Of a stretch of 64,000 nucleotides of DNA, positions 30,670 through 41,685 are shown piece by piece. Below the pieces are notes generated by a model. It had not been told where the DNA came from. It searched no databases and saw only the letters and a list, made by a program, of their open reading frames with translations. Source of the DNA: Diaporthe sp. PMI_573. Its lineage: Eukaryota > Ascomycota > Sordariomycetes > Diaporthales > Diaporthaceae. The translations under genes and the position numbers were made by a program. The stretch spans positions 434,001 to 498,000 of the forward strand of contig JAJTUP010000044.1 in assembly GCA_021399435.1 (NCBI GenBank). Direction: 5' to 3'. Position 1 is the first letter of the stretch. Each line of letters starts with the position of its first letter.

Positions 30670-31608
30670 AAGAATCTCTCACACAAGCTGCCAGCTGTGT
30701 GGCAAGGTGTTGATCCGCTTCCTTGTATGAGAATAGACCTGTCGTCCATAATAACGTCCTCGTCGTCGTTCAGCAGGACAGAGAGAGCTAATAAGAAATA
30801 ACTGCTTTTTTTAAGGATTGAGAACAGGCCACCAGGTGTAGGCCGTAATATTACCGCTCTCTTTTCCTAGCGAGATGGTGCCGTGGATTGGGGATTGATG
30901 AAGGAGGATTGTATAGCGTATCGTATAGGTACCAAATTTGTTGTATACAGCAATGTTTCTCTCGACTTACAAGTGCATATGTTTGGGAGAGATGGACGTG
31001 TGGTCTCTATCTGCTGACAGTCCGGGGAAAAGAGTACACGAGGAGGACTACTGGGGGTGCCACTTGATAGTGTTAAGCCAGCTGCGTAGGTGCGGGCGGC
31101 TAAGATAAGTGACAAAAGAGAATAACAAGACGTTGTGTTAAACGTAGTCGGTGCTGAATATAAACGAGCTGACGTGTTGTTGTGTAACTATTCATGGTAT
31201 ATACGACGGAACTGGCTCCGGAGATTGAGCCTAGGGGCAAGAAACGGGCAATGAAACGTTATACATTGGGAGGCTCATTAAATGTAGGCGCAGGCGAGAT
31301 CTTAAATGTGTCGGCCGAGGGAACAACAGTGTAGAGGATCCATAGGACCCACGTCGTTTCCCTACGATGATGAATAGAATTAAGGTATCGTCCGAGACGG
31401 CCGGGCATCAGTGCGTGGGTCTGGGCAGAGACGCTGCCAAGCCGTCTCATAGACGTTTGCTTTCTTTGAGTGCGCCTTAACTTCGGCGGGCTTTGCTCTC
31501 TGTCGTATCGCGCGACTCGTCTCCCGCTTCCCGTCTCGTCTGGTCTCTTTTTTATTTTGGTCATGTGCAGGTACCTTTGCCCGAGACCAGTGCTGGATAG
31601 CCACGTGT
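30670..31608. other. no gene supported
   Basis: Short frames only; an in-frame upstream stretch (MDDRSILIQGSGSTPCHTAG, minus) precedes the stop before the synthase fragment but is not part of that family. Confidence 0.35.
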
Positions 31609-31718
31609 GTTGTTTCATACTGTTTCATATGAAACTGAAACAGTCCCTGGACCCGGGTTCATATGAAACTGTAACTCTCCCAGTTTCATATGTTTCAGTC
31701 GGTTTCATATGTTTCATA
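31609..31718. repeat. TTTCATATG repeat cluster at a hAT end
   Basis: Seven or so TTTCATA/TATGAAA units in both orientations between 31609 and 31718. CAGTCCCTGGACCCGGGTTC at 31641 looks like the hAT terminus, so the units inside it are candidate subterminal transposase-binding sites; the two just outside it suggest another copy or end. Confidence 0.5.
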
Positions 31719-32299
31719 TACGCCCGATGAGTCCCAAATAGCTTAGTACTTAATCAGGAAAATTTCGCAAACCAAATGCCTTCAACACAGTGAGAAACTT
31801 GCCAACAGCAAATATGTCATCAGCTTCGCCCGCTCCCTTGTTATCGGAGCCTTCTGACGAGCTCTTGGGACCTGCTTCGCTTGACTCTCCCGTTCCCGCG
31901 AAGCGCGCTTTGGATCGCTCTCCCTCTGATCGGGCTGGCAAGCGCGCCAAAGGCCGTACAAACAAAAGCACTTGGAACGAGGCGCGTGACCCTTATGAAG
32001 AGAGAGGAGAGAAAGCTCGTGATACCTCATACCACGAAATTTGGTACTGCAAGCACTGCGACTCCACGAAAAAGCCTAATTCGGTAACGACGAACCTGAG
32101 CCGAGCCCGCAAGCACCTACGGGACTTTCATGGCATCCGGGTTATAGAGCATGCCGAAAGGTCGGATCTGAAGAAGCAGCAACATGGCACCATCACGGAT
32201 TTGTTTGGAAGGCAGGAGGAACGCCAAGCCAATCGAGACCTCAACGAGGAAAAATATTTGGCAAACTGTTGGAATAGCACCTGGTTGGATCGCACGTAG
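31641..32299 (+). pseudogene. hAT transposase, N-terminal fragment with BED finger
   Basis: ATG at 31814 (MSSASPAPLLSEPSDELLGP). A basic nuclear-localisation-like stretch (AGKRAKGRTNK) is followed by a BED zinc finger: EIWYCKHCDST gives C-x2-C and ARKHLRDFHGI gives H-x4-H. The frame runs on through TITDLFGRQEERQANRDLNE to a stop at 32299, where the hAT core should begin. The rest of the transposase is missing. The TTTCATATG-rich 5' terminus belongs to this copy. It is a different lineage from the elements at 1-3863 and 51863-54824. Confidence 0.6.
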
Positions 32300-32324
32300 T
32301 TCGATAGGTTGGGTGTGCTTAGTC

Positions 32325-32362
32325 AGCCGGGGGCCCGGCTGGGGAAGAGTGGCCTCTTCCCC
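32325..32362. other. two abutting hairpins
   Basis: AGCCGGG (32325-32331) pairs with CCCGGCT (32334-32340) across a GG loop. Directly adjoining, GGGGAAGAG (32341-32349) pairs with CTCTTCCCC (32354-32362) across TGGC. Both stems are perfect. They sit between the hAT fragment and the retroelement leader. Function unknown. Confidence 0.6.
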
Positions 32363-32788
32363 TTCGTACGATAGTACACCCGTTTCCCTGAGCAAGCAAT
32401 ACAATCAGAACCAACCAACAGAACCCTACGTACGTACGTACTATCGCCATATGGCAAAGGCCATTCAACACTGATCAGTGGATTGCTTGGCAATTCACAG
32501 ATTGGCAAGAGTGAAGAGACGAGGCTCGCACAAAGACGACTAGCCTGAGGAGATTGCAGCAGTGCTGCCTCGGGAGAGTCGGGAATCGTGCGCTTGTGCT
32601 AAATCCCAGGAGTACTTCTTTCTTTTGCTTGAGAAGGTCTTCACTATTGTGAAGGCTGAGATCGTACGAGAAAGAGTAGCAAGGTGTGCGCCATTGCACA
32701 ACTATACAACCCCAGACTATACGAGACGACATAGTCTATATATATATCAACAACTCGATTCGCACGATACGACGCGAAGACCACCACC
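32363..32788. other. leader or LTR-like region before gag
   Basis: Holds a (CGTA)n stretch near 32427-32441, a TATATATATATC run at 32737-32749 and the start context of the gag frame. Possibly part of a 5' LTR and leader, but no LTR partner or tRNA primer site was found. Confidence 0.3.
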
Positions 32789-33740
32789 ATGTCAAACCCG
32801 ACAACTCCGGAAGAACAGTCCCAGACTGAGGCGAGCAATAGCCAAATCCATCACCAGCTGACATACGAAGAAGTTCGAGGGGAAAGCACTATCCCGATGT
32901 CAGTATGGCGGAGCCGTACGATCCTCGAGATATGGTTTAACCCAATTGACCCTCACAACGCTCCCACGGAAGCCGAGCTGAACACATACATCGCACGGCT
33001 TACATGGGAAATAAGAACAATGGGAATATCTAGAAGAAATCTCCAAATATCTTTGTGCGAGGACTTTGAGGGATGGACCGAGGTCCAATACAACACAGTG
33101 GATCGTCTGTTCCTAAAGGAGCTGACTGAGGCCCTTACAAACAAGGGAATCGAAGTCCCACCCGCACGAAGATATGGAGAACGAATACGCCGCCTGGTAG
33201 AGAAGACCCTAGAGGAAATCGAAGAAGAGGAAGCTCGGGAGGCCCAGGCACGGGCTAGCAAGGGGAAACAACCCGTACGGTTCCAGGAACGAACTCCTGT
33301 TCCGATACAAACCCGAGACCCTCTCGCTGGGGAAGAACCAGGTGACCGTGTTGCCCAAGAGTCCCTCGCGCGAACAGAACCGCAAGGCGTATATTCTGAG
33401 AACATTCAGCCTACGGTAGAGACACACCAGAGTCCCCCAGCACCAGCCGAGTACAGAAGCCCACCCGCACGAAGCGTATATAATGGAAGTCAAGAGCCAG
33501 GATATATGCCGAGGCCACAAACGGTGGATTCACAGGCTGTACGACAAGCACCCCCGGGAGCACGGTTTTCGCACGACGTGGAAGCATACCCACAACTACC
33601 TCGCACGGAAGACATAACGCGACCTATACCTGCTCGGAGCAATGGGTACGACCTTCCCCCAACACGAATTGTTTACAATAGCCCAATTGAGCCACAGCAA
33701 AGCTCACAATTTTCAAAGCATTGGAACAAGAAGCGAAACA
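32789..33740 (+). pseudogene. Ty3/gypsy-like Gag, 3'-truncated
   Basis: ATG at 32789 (MSNPTTPEEQSQTEASNSQI). A hydrophilic structural protein with a capsid-like helical part (TYIARLTWEIRTMGISRRNL, TVDRLFLKELTEALTNKGIE), an acidic coiled stretch (EKTLEEIEEEEAREAQARAS) and a Pro-rich tail. No CCHC zinc knuckle is reached. At about 33740 (after FSKHWNKKRN) the sequence becomes the reverse complement of integrase code from the minus-strand pol, so the frame continues to 33919 only by chance. Assignment to Gag rests on layout, leader context and composition more than on a diagnostic motif. Confidence 0.5.
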
Positions 33741-36700
33741 ACAAAACCCCATACGTAATCGTACCCAAACCGGTCCTTGGGCATTGTTTTGCCGTCAACG
33801 ACAACATGTTCCCAGACTTCTCCCGGTACTGGCAGTGGGTGCAGAAGCCCTGGTGTCTTGTCTCGCGGGATCTTGTTCCGTCGGCACTCATGACAGTTGC
33901 GGATATACCTGCGTACTGACTGCTTCAGCTGTGGCCAGTAGTATACTCGTTCCAGCATTTTGATAACCTTGTTCTGGCCTGGGTGCGCAAAGATCTTCGG
34001 GACATGTGCTTCTCGGATCAGGGCTGTCTGCAGATAGATGCCGCTATCTGTTGTCTTTTCTGGCACCCAAAGACGTCCGTCCCTCAAACCAAGGCCTTGG
34101 ACTTGGTTTTCCCGCTTGATAAGGTCGACTAGGTCTGCGCCCTGAGGGATATCGGCGTGGTCGGCAAGGTCAGCCGCGGCAACCACTTCGCGGTCCGGAA
34201 CTGTTTCCACTTGCTCGGCAGGCTGGGCTGTAGGCGAGAGTCTTGCCTTAGGGATCAGGGCCATGGTCCTCTCTTCTCGTTCACGCGCCTTGACGGTAGG
34301 GAGGTCGACTGTCTTACGGGATAGAGCGTGGGCTGCAACATTCTCCTTCCCGGGGCGGTACTCGAATGTGATATCAAAGTTAGACAGGAAGTCTGCCCAC
34401 CGAACCTGACGGGTCGATAAGAGGCGCTTTGTCGAGAAGTACAGCAGGGCTTGGTGATCGGTCACCACAAAGAACTTTTGACCTTGAAGTTCTGGACAGA
34501 AATGCTCAAGGGTTTGAACAACTGCTAATAGCTCCCGATCCTGGATAGGGTATGCTCTCTCCGCAGGAGTCATCGTCTTTGAGGCATATCCCACTGGCTT
34601 CCAGGTACCGTCATCCTGCTGTTGCCAGATAACACCCCCGGTGGCGTTCCGGGAGGCGTCGGTCTCAACACGTGTTGGCCTTCCCGGTTTGAAGAAGGCG
34701 AGCACCGGTGCTTTACAAGCTAGCTGCTTCATCTCCTGAAAGGCTGTTCTCTGCTCAGGTCCCATCTCGAACGGGGCATCTTTCTTCAGCAGTCGGTTCA
34801 GTGGTTCTGCAATCCCACTGGCATGGTGGGTAAACATTCGAATATAGTTGCACAGACCGATAAAGGAACGGATAGCGGTCCGGCTGGTAAGGTCTTCAAA
34901 CCTCCACTCGCTGATCGCTTCAATCTTAGCTGGGTCGATACTGATTCCAACACCGGCTTCCATCACAATACCCAGGTAGTCCACTTTGGACACATTAAAC
35001 TGCGACTTCTTGATGTCGCCTTGGAGATCAGCTTTATGCAGCCTGTAGATGACTTCCTCGCAGTAATCCCAGTGTTCTCGTTCATCTTCGCCCGAGTAGA
35101 TCAGCACATCATCAGCATAGGCGCTGGCGAAGAAGTCTAGGAGTTCGTGGAGCTGGGAGTTGATAAATTGCTGCCACCAGGCTGGGCCAATCTTTAGACC
35201 AAAGGGTAGGACTTTCCATTGGAAGGTACCTTGACGGGTGCGGAATGCTGTCAGGTATTCAGAGCCAACAGCTATACGGAGTCGGTGGAAGGACTGGATA
35301 ATATCAATCTTTGAAAAGCGGCGGGCGTTTCGGCAGTTAAAGACCGTTCCATTCAGGTCAGGCGCTGGGACAAGGCGGTTCTTAAGAAACTGGTTGCGCC
35401 AGCGGTAGTCAATGCAGAATCGTCGGTCTGAGGAATGCGGCTTTGGGACAAAGAGTACTGGGGCTGCATCTGTTCTCATACAGCGCTCAATGAATCCCAG
35501 CTTCAGCAGCTTATCTGTCGTCTCCTTCTCTAATGGCAGGAACTGGACTGGTGTGCGGTATGAGGGCGGACCGGTTGCTGGCAACGGCCTCTCAAGCTCA
35601 AGGACTACATCGTGTTCAGGGCGGTGTGGCGGTAACGTGTCGGCTTCTTTCTTTGAGAAGAACCCTTCCAGGTGGGCTAGGGCTTTGGGGACATGGTCTC
35701 TCACAAATTGAACATGTTCCGGGTCTTCGTCAGCCGGGAACGGGATCTTCTTGCCGTCAAATGTCTTCGAGCTGCCCAGGGCGGCGAGAGTCACAGTGTT
35801 GGTATCCAGCTGACTGCTGTCAAATTTGATCACCTCTTTAGGTAGAGGTAAGTGCTCCCAACGCTTCCTGCGAGGGTCTGCCTCTAATCTTGTAGCAAGT
35901 GCGGAGATGACGGCTTTGTCCTCCACAGCTTCCATAGCCGAGGGGGCTGCTACCGCTTTGGGGCTTTCGGTGGTTTTTACGGCCCCCCTGTTGGTCAAAT
36001 TTGGGCTTGGGACGTCTTTTCTCCAGGAGCGGCGCAGGATCTGATACTGCTTATGGGCTTTCTCCAGTTTCGCGTCGCGCCGGTCGGCATCTTCCTGGAC
36101 CCTTGGGTCAATCAACCCGTCGGATAGGCAACAAGGCGGAAGCTGAATAGCGGGAGAGTACTTTGCCAGGGCTGGGAGGTCGTTAGGCCACACCATCCCT
36201 CTTCTATGGCAGTCCAGCAAAACACGCTGCCGTGCCAGCCATTCCATCCCGATGAAGACGTCGTGCCCTGTTTCAGTAATCCAGAACTTCTGGTTTGGGA
36301 ATCGACGTCCGTCGATTTCCAATGTGATCGTCGTATACTCGGCAACCCGTCCTGCTGGTTGCTTGCGGTAGTCTTGGAGCTGTAAAGGTTGATCCAATTG
36401 GACCGTCTTGGCTCTGAGTTGCTTTCTCGCCCTGCGGGCGGCTCCTGGGCTCATCAAGAGCCCGGCTTGTGCTCCTGTGTCTACAAGAGCGGTGGCTGCA
36501 AAACCAATGCCATTCACTTGGAGCTGAACAGCCTTAGGAAGAGGAAGAGGAAGAGGAAGAGGAAGAGGAAGAGGAAGAGGAAGAGGAAGAGGAAGAGGAA
36601 GAGGAAGAGGAAGAGGAAGAGGAAGAGGAAGAGGAAGAGGAAGAGGAAGAGGAAGGACCTCCCTTCGGTAACAGCCATGAATCATAAGCGTATGAGTGTT

Positions 36701-36817
36701 TGTTTCTACGGAGTCAACTAAACAGCAAATGTTATAGTCTTTTTTATACTTGTTCTTGACATTCCCCTTTTTCATAGTGTTTACTATACACAAGTTTACA
36801 CTGTTTGGTCTCAACAT
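33740..36817 (-). pseudogene. Ty3/gypsy Pol polyprotein (PR-RT-RH-IN), truncated in integrase
   Basis: A continuous reading frame of about 1,030 codons. Order from 36817: an unusual leader, a 39-residue Pro-Leu repeat, aspartic protease (ALVDTGAQAGLL), reverse transcriptase (FCIDYRWRNQFL, KIDIIQSFHRLR and the YADD catalytic box near 35110), RNase H (VETDASRNATGGVIW, VVTDHQALLYF), then the integrase HHCC finger (REAHVPKIFAHPGQ ... IRNCHECRRNKIPR) and the first core aspartate (VVVDGKTMPKDR). It ends at about 33740 at the inverted junction with the gag piece, so integrase lacks the rest of its DDE core and the 3' LTR is gone. Reverse transcriptase and RNase H appear intact. Confidence 0.85.
36537..36654. 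repeat. (GGAAGA)n microsatellite encoding Pro-Leu repeat
   Basis: About twenty uninterrupted GGAAGA units on the plus strand. On the minus strand they encode a (Pro-Leu)n run of about 39 residues between the leader and the protease domain of the Ty3 pol frame. The hexamer keeps the frame at any copy number. Confidence 0.9.
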
Positions 36818-38454
36818 TACAACCTTTTTACTCCCTCTAAAATGCCCAGAGGCGCTTATGATGTGTCTAAAGCCAAATCCAAAGTAGATCAGTCAACCTA
36901 ATTTGCGCTAGTATAGAAGACGGAACAAAACGAGGCCGACATTGCCCCAGAAATGGACGCCTATGGTGAGAATTGTCTCTAGTTCTGGGTTTCAAAACTA
37001 ATAATAGCACGATATGGTTTTTTGATCAAGCTCAGGTGAGATTTCCGGTATGGTCTGTCAAAATGATGTCGTGATTTCTAGTGCGACGCGTGGTGCCGTT
37101 CTGCCCACCACGGAACCGAACAATCTGTTTGTGCGTTCGACACATTATTTACAACGTTGGTTAACCCATCCTTGCGAACACAAAGTTTAATTGTATCGTT
37201 ATATTCAACGCCTTTGACCCCTCTATGTACTAGGTTTCCTCCATTTTCCAGGTCTGCTGGAAGGCCTTGTGTAACCTTGAGAAGAAGGAAAAGTATCTAA
37301 AATCTGCGGGATGCAGCTTCATTTTCAGTTCGAATTGTCAACGGTAGAGGATAACTATAACTTATGCTCGATAAGCGATTCTTTATATACCGCAGAGACC
37401 CGCTAAAGGTGTAGACGCCAGATAGACATACTCTTTTCTGCGTTGTTTTCTTTTCCTAGTACAGTAGTACCGGGTATTTCTTTCTATCCGAAGTTATTAC
37501 AGTTTAAAAGACGCAGGCGGTAACTTTGTAGGTGACCTGGTAGATGTCGGCAAGCTCGGCCTTTCCGACAAGGTTGGGATGGAAATGTGCGAGGACCGTG
37601 AGCGGCACGAGGAGTTTCCGTTTGCGACAAGACGCACAACATCCAGCCTAAGTACTGTGACCATCTCAGACTGTAGTATCTTACATTATTTGTTAGTGTA
37701 AAGGATATGAACTTTTCATTTATTGTAATGTCTATGTATTGTACCGCTGTCAAACATTTCTCGTTCCGAACCGAGGAGACAAGCTCTTCATGTTGGCGAC
37801 CGAGTGTGCTAGGGTCCTGGGATACCGTGACTCGTATTTGCTTTTCAAGAGTAACCAATCTTTGTACAAGATCATCGCCAACTAGACGGAGAAGGACGAC
37901 CTTGTCAGCCAGGAGATTCTCCCTTTCACATATACATTGAGACAAATATCAATTGTCACAGCACGGAGTATGTTCCGTCAGTTCGGCAGCCGAGTGATTA
38001 TAAATGGCCGCAGAGTCCGGGATGACTATTGGGAAACGAAAGCCAGGAAACAAGGCTTTACCGAGGCCGAACTGGCTGGTGAGAAGAGGCCCGGTGCGTC
38101 TAAGGCCCGAGAAGTGGCGGCGGCTGCGGAACAGAGTTATTGTCTGCTGGGTGGTCCCCAGGGAGAGACACTCTACAGCGACAGCCCAGCATAGTTTGGT
38201 AGTGCTCCGCATCCCCAACTCATACGACAAGGTATGTTTTGACACAACCTGGTAATCTGGTTGGGCGCATACCGGATAGGAGTGTACAAGCTAACACGTT
38301 CAGAATATGCTGACTCCCGCCGGACCGATTACTCGTCAATTCTCAAGACTGGGCCTCGACAGGAGATCCCTGGCCCTCCTTACCAGGACAGATTCCAACC
38401 AACCGCGATGCCTGAGATCCATGCACAAGCTTGAGTACACCTCAAAGCAACATC
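36818..38454. other. no gene firmly supported
   Basis: At 36842 ATG opens MPRGAYDVSKAKSKVDQST, then stops. A minus-strand frame (37945-37484) includes ERENLLADKVVLLRLVGDDL and QDPSTLGRQHEELVSSVRNE, which look protein-like but match no family I know. A plus-strand stretch at 37980-38194 (RKQGFTEAELAGEKRPGASK) is similar in quality. All may be fragments. Confidence 0.35.
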
Positions 38455-38783
38455 AAGTCTATAAGGTCCCAATATTGCTGCTCACAGTGTAGTGAACATT
38501 ATTGGCCAGCATGCCGTACATAGCATGCCCGCTCACTTGCGGCGTCAGGACCTCGTTTGAGATGGGACAGAGCTCGACATACGCCAGCCTTCTTCATGAG
38601 CTCCATGAGGTATGGGCGGCGCGCGAGGGAAAATCCGTGGCCTATACGGCGCGTCCCAAGTAGGAGAGCATCTACGAGGTTGTTGTCGGTCTCAGAGCCA
38701 GACTCGAGCGTCTCGCCGCAGTGAAATAGGAACGGGATCTTCCCAACGCCTGCCTGCGCGCAGTCTGTTCCATTTGTTCCCAC
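38455..38783 (-). pseudogene. adenosine-deaminase-like (ADGF/CECR1 type) fragment
   Basis: Reads IPFLFHCGETLESGSETDNN, LVDALLLGTRRIGHGFSLAR and PYLMELMKKAGVC: the FHAGET and RIGHG catalytic-barrel motifs of metal-dependent adenosine deaminases, which convert adenosine to inosine. A one-base frameshift near 38580 separates this from ELCPISNEVLTPQVSGHAMY and LANNVHYTVSS in the next frame, the following family block. Upstream (above 38783) the sequence becomes unrelated, and downstream a stop follows about 38460. Only about 110 residues of a roughly 500-residue enzyme remain. Confidence 0.7.
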
Positions 38784-39365
38784 TCCTGATACCCGAGCTT
38801 AGACGCCAGATCTGGGAGCACGCATTGCTCCGTCCACCTACTATGGTTCGTAGGTGGAACAATAGGAAGTTCAGCTTTGCGCTCCGGAGATCGGTTCCAC
38901 CAGCCCTCCATGTATGCAGAGAGACCAGACTCTGGTTCATCCAACGATCAAACGAACAAATACAAAGCATCCACAAGTTTGGTCTCGTCCAGCAGCGTGA
39001 GGGAGAAGAAGGGTATGTCTATATCAATTAGGAGAGGGATATAGTATATATACATCGAGAGTGTGAGCGTTCTGGTTTCAACGCGTGTTCATCATGCTAA
39101 CAGAGAAGTAGACCTTATCCCAGAGTTTCAATTTTCTCAGCTAAAGCAGCTACAACACCTCAGGATGAGCTGGGGCTTGCGTCCAAGCTGGCTAAATTAC
39201 TTACTCCACCGTGGAGTGAACCTAATGAGGAGGTTTCCAAGTCTCAAGAGCATTACGCTAGAGGTTAGGCACCTCTGTTCAACCGCCGACGATCCTTCCG
39301 TTGGGCTTCTTCTACGTGAGTTACGGGCCATTTTGAGGATGATCCTAGCCGAGTTTGAGCTGTAG
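38740..39365 (+). pseudogene. 2EXR-domain protein fragment
   Basis: HLFPLLIPELRRQIWEHALL followed by RSVPPALHVCRETRLWFIQ is the 2EXR domain common in expanded fungal families (F-box-like position, function unknown). The frame meets a stop at 39029-39031 (VYIN then TAG), after which ERDIVYIHRECE continues. A further frame (39063-39365) adds FSQLKQLQHLRMSWGLRPSW and RRFPSLKSITLEVRHL, the usual C-terminal part of this family. It overlaps the deaminase fragment on the other strand by about 40 bp, so the junction lies there. Interrupted, so probably dead. Confidence 0.6.
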
Positions 39366-39419
39366 AAACAGCGGGATCTATCCTGGCAGACACTACAGCT
39401 TCGGGTTCTTCTAGTTACA

Positions 39420-40692
39420 CAATCCACATCATCAGAGATGAATCACAGCTGTCTCAAAATGACTGGGATGTGCTCCAGCGGCTCGAGGAGATCCTAACAG
39501 GGTTTGAAACAGTGGTGAAAACTCTGGAGGGTGATGGCCAAGTTCGAAAACGCAAGCATGGATTTGTCGACTCTTACGGCAACATATGGGATGTCATCTT
39601 AGGGTTTGAGAGGCTTATGGCCAAGCTTGAAAAGTTCAAGGCCGAGGCCGAGGACTTTCCCGATCCTGACCAACTCAGGATTGGTATCAACTTAGCATGG
39701 CAGAAGATGGACGAGTACTACCATAGTAAGTTATCTTGGTGGCTATATGGCCAAAGCTGACCATCTAAGAACTCGATGAAACACCTGTCTATTACACGGC
39801 CTTGGCGCTCCATCCCTCTTATGGCTGGGCATGGTCTGAGCAGCAATGGGAGCAGACTCCGACTTGGATTTCGACGGCGAAGACCATGGTGAAGGCAGTT
39901 TGGCAGCAAAACTATTCAGATGTCGTTGTGGCTGATGATTATGACGGCGAGGAAGCGCCGCCTCCAAAAAGGCGCAAGTTTTTCGACCCGTTTGACCATA
40001 ACGACAGTCGAAAGCAGCCCCAGCAGCAGAATCGGCGAATTTCTGGCGACGAGTACGAGGCTTGGTGTGCTAATGACGGCGAGCATGTCGAGACCCGAGA
40101 TCCCGTTGCATACTGGCATGAGAGGCGACATAGATATCCCCGTCTGTCTCGGATGGCTCTTGATTTTCTCACGGTCCAGGCCATGTCTGCAGAGTGTGAG
40201 AGGCTATTCTCAGCATCTGGCAGAATGGTCTCGCCACATAGGACAGTTCTCGATGCAGAAATCGTGAGCATGTGTCAGGTACTTCGATCTTGGTATCGCG
40301 CAGGCCTGATCCAACAGATTGACCCCTTGCTGCTGTCGATTCAGGAGGAGGAGGAACTGGTGAATCTGCAGAGTTGTGATGACGACGAAACCATGAAGAT
40401 GAAGGCCACAGCATGGTTAAATGGCCATACAGTGGTGGAGAGCGACGAAGAGGCCGAGGAGTTTACTACAGGGGGCTTTGGGGATGTTGCAATGGGGTTT
40501 AAAATTGACGAAACTGAAATGGAGGATGAGGCTTAGGCTACTGCAGGGGGTGATGTCAACGAAATCAACATTGTACACATACACATCACACGATGGCCAT
40601 GTTGATCAACATCACGCGAGGTTTGGACGTCATGTCAACATCAACTCCATGCACGTGCCATGTGATGTTGTGTGGCATTGATCGGAGCCTTG
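39420..40692 (+). mobile_element. hAT transposon copy D, 5'-truncated
   Basis: Contains the 3' half of a BED-type hAT and ends at 40692 with the terminus CAAGGCTCCGATCAATGCC (reverse complement), close to that of copy C (CAGGGTTCCGATCAACTCC), so C and D belong together. Its 5' part is replaced by the 2EXR fragment at about 39400. Subterminal ATCAACAT repeats occur at 40600-40670. Confidence 0.7.
39438..40536 (+). pseudogene. hAT transposase C-terminal half (copy D)
   Basis: Begins in frame at IRDESQLSQNDWDVLQRLEE with no start codon. A short intron (39726-39769, 44 bp; GTAAGT donor, GCTGAC branch, CTAAG acceptor) joins MDEYYH to LDETPVYYTALALHPSYGWA in phase. The rest is intact: DPVAYWHERRHRYPRLSRMA, FLTVQAMSAECERLFSASGR (catalytic glutamate and dimerisation region) and an acidic C-terminal tail (ESDEEAEEFTTGG), ending at 40536. 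It lacks the finger and the catalytic aspartates. Confidence 0.75.
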
Positions 40693-40828
40693 TCAGCTAT
40701 AGATGAAGATATCCCAGTACTCTGATACCTGAATAGCCTCCTTGATGCATTACACAACCACAATCTAACATAAGGTCAGGATATCGATCTATCAGAGGTT
40801 TCGTAATACAGGGTCACAATCCAACAGG

Positions 40829-41059
40829 TTGTTATATTGGTGGGCCCTGATGCCCCTTCAGGTTGGCAATGCAGAAGTGAAGTGTACCATCTGCATTGAG
40901 GAAGCGCATCCTGGAGGCCAGGTCACAGTACTGCCGTGCAAGCACTGGTTTCATGGTGAATGTATAGTTCCATGGTTGAGAGAGCATAACTCATGTCCAA
41001 TATGTCGAGCGCAAATCGATGATCAAGGCAGCAACAGCACTTGGGGAGATTGGGAGTGA
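40829..41059 (+). pseudogene. RING-H2 finger fragment
   Basis: CTICIEEAHPGGQVTVLPCK with HWFHGECIVPWLREHNSCPI and CRAQI gives C-x2-C-x11-C-x-H-x2-H-x2-C-x10-C-x2-C, a complete RING-H2 domain of the type that recruits E2 ubiquitin-conjugating enzymes. The coding part begins with a GTTGGCAATG context at about 40860 just after a CAG, which looks like a splice acceptor; no upstream exon is recognisable. Fungal proteins with this RING usually have several hundred residues before it. It is either the last exon of a gene whose 5' part is lost, or a small independent protein starting near 40829. Confidence 0.55.
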
Positions 41060-41685
41060 TGTTGGTTTGCTCCGGGGCATCTTGAAGGCCCTCCCCCGAA
41101 CGGAAACCAATAGTCTTGCAAGTAATTAGTAATAGGACTGACAGCTTCAGGAGGATGAAGACTGTTGTGCAGCCGACTAGCCACGACTTAGGCCGTTGTA
41201 TATTCCTCAATCCTCGAAGTAAGAGCTCCGCGATCATATAGCCCATGGCATCTTGCGTTGAGGTGGTTGCACGAGAATTCATGGATCTGATGGAATGGGC
41301 GACTCGATGGTGTTTGAAGTTAGAAGTAATGCAGAATACGAGTAATTGATGAGTTGGAAGTGCCCGACGGAAGCTCACTCCGCGCGGCTGTTGATAGCCA
41401 TCCGGTAAACCTTTGCGTAACGTAATCATGGCTTTCTGATTTCGTTGAAATTGGAAATAGGCCATAATAGAACGACTGACGCTCAGTCCGACTGTTCTTT
41501 GAGGACTTGTTCTAGTCTAGCCTCCGTTCTTGCCCCGGAGGCACAATTTTGGTCTGTGTAAGATTCATTTTCCAAAGAAGCCGTTTCTGGGACCACAATA
41601 GTTTCTATTTAACAAACTGTGATTACCGCACCATCAGTCGCGTGGACTTTCTTCTTTCAAGTATCACGGCTTCCAAAGAAGCATC
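41060..41685. other. no gene supported
   Basis: Short spacer between the RING fragment and the cyclin fragment; a long minus-strand frame here has no recognisable content. Confidence 0.4.

Noticed and set aside
33740..33919. C-terminal extension of the Gag protein
   Set aside because: These bases are the reverse complement of integrase code, so the extension is accidental.
36389..36721. Plus-strand Lys/Arg-rich protein made by the GGAAGA repeat
   Set aside because: This is the shadow of the microsatellite; the minus strand carries the continuous Ty3 polyprotein.
41074..41465. Minus-strand frame with a hydrophobic stretch as a membrane protein
   Set aside because: It overlaps the RING-H2 code and its flank, shows no family features and has no promoter-like context.
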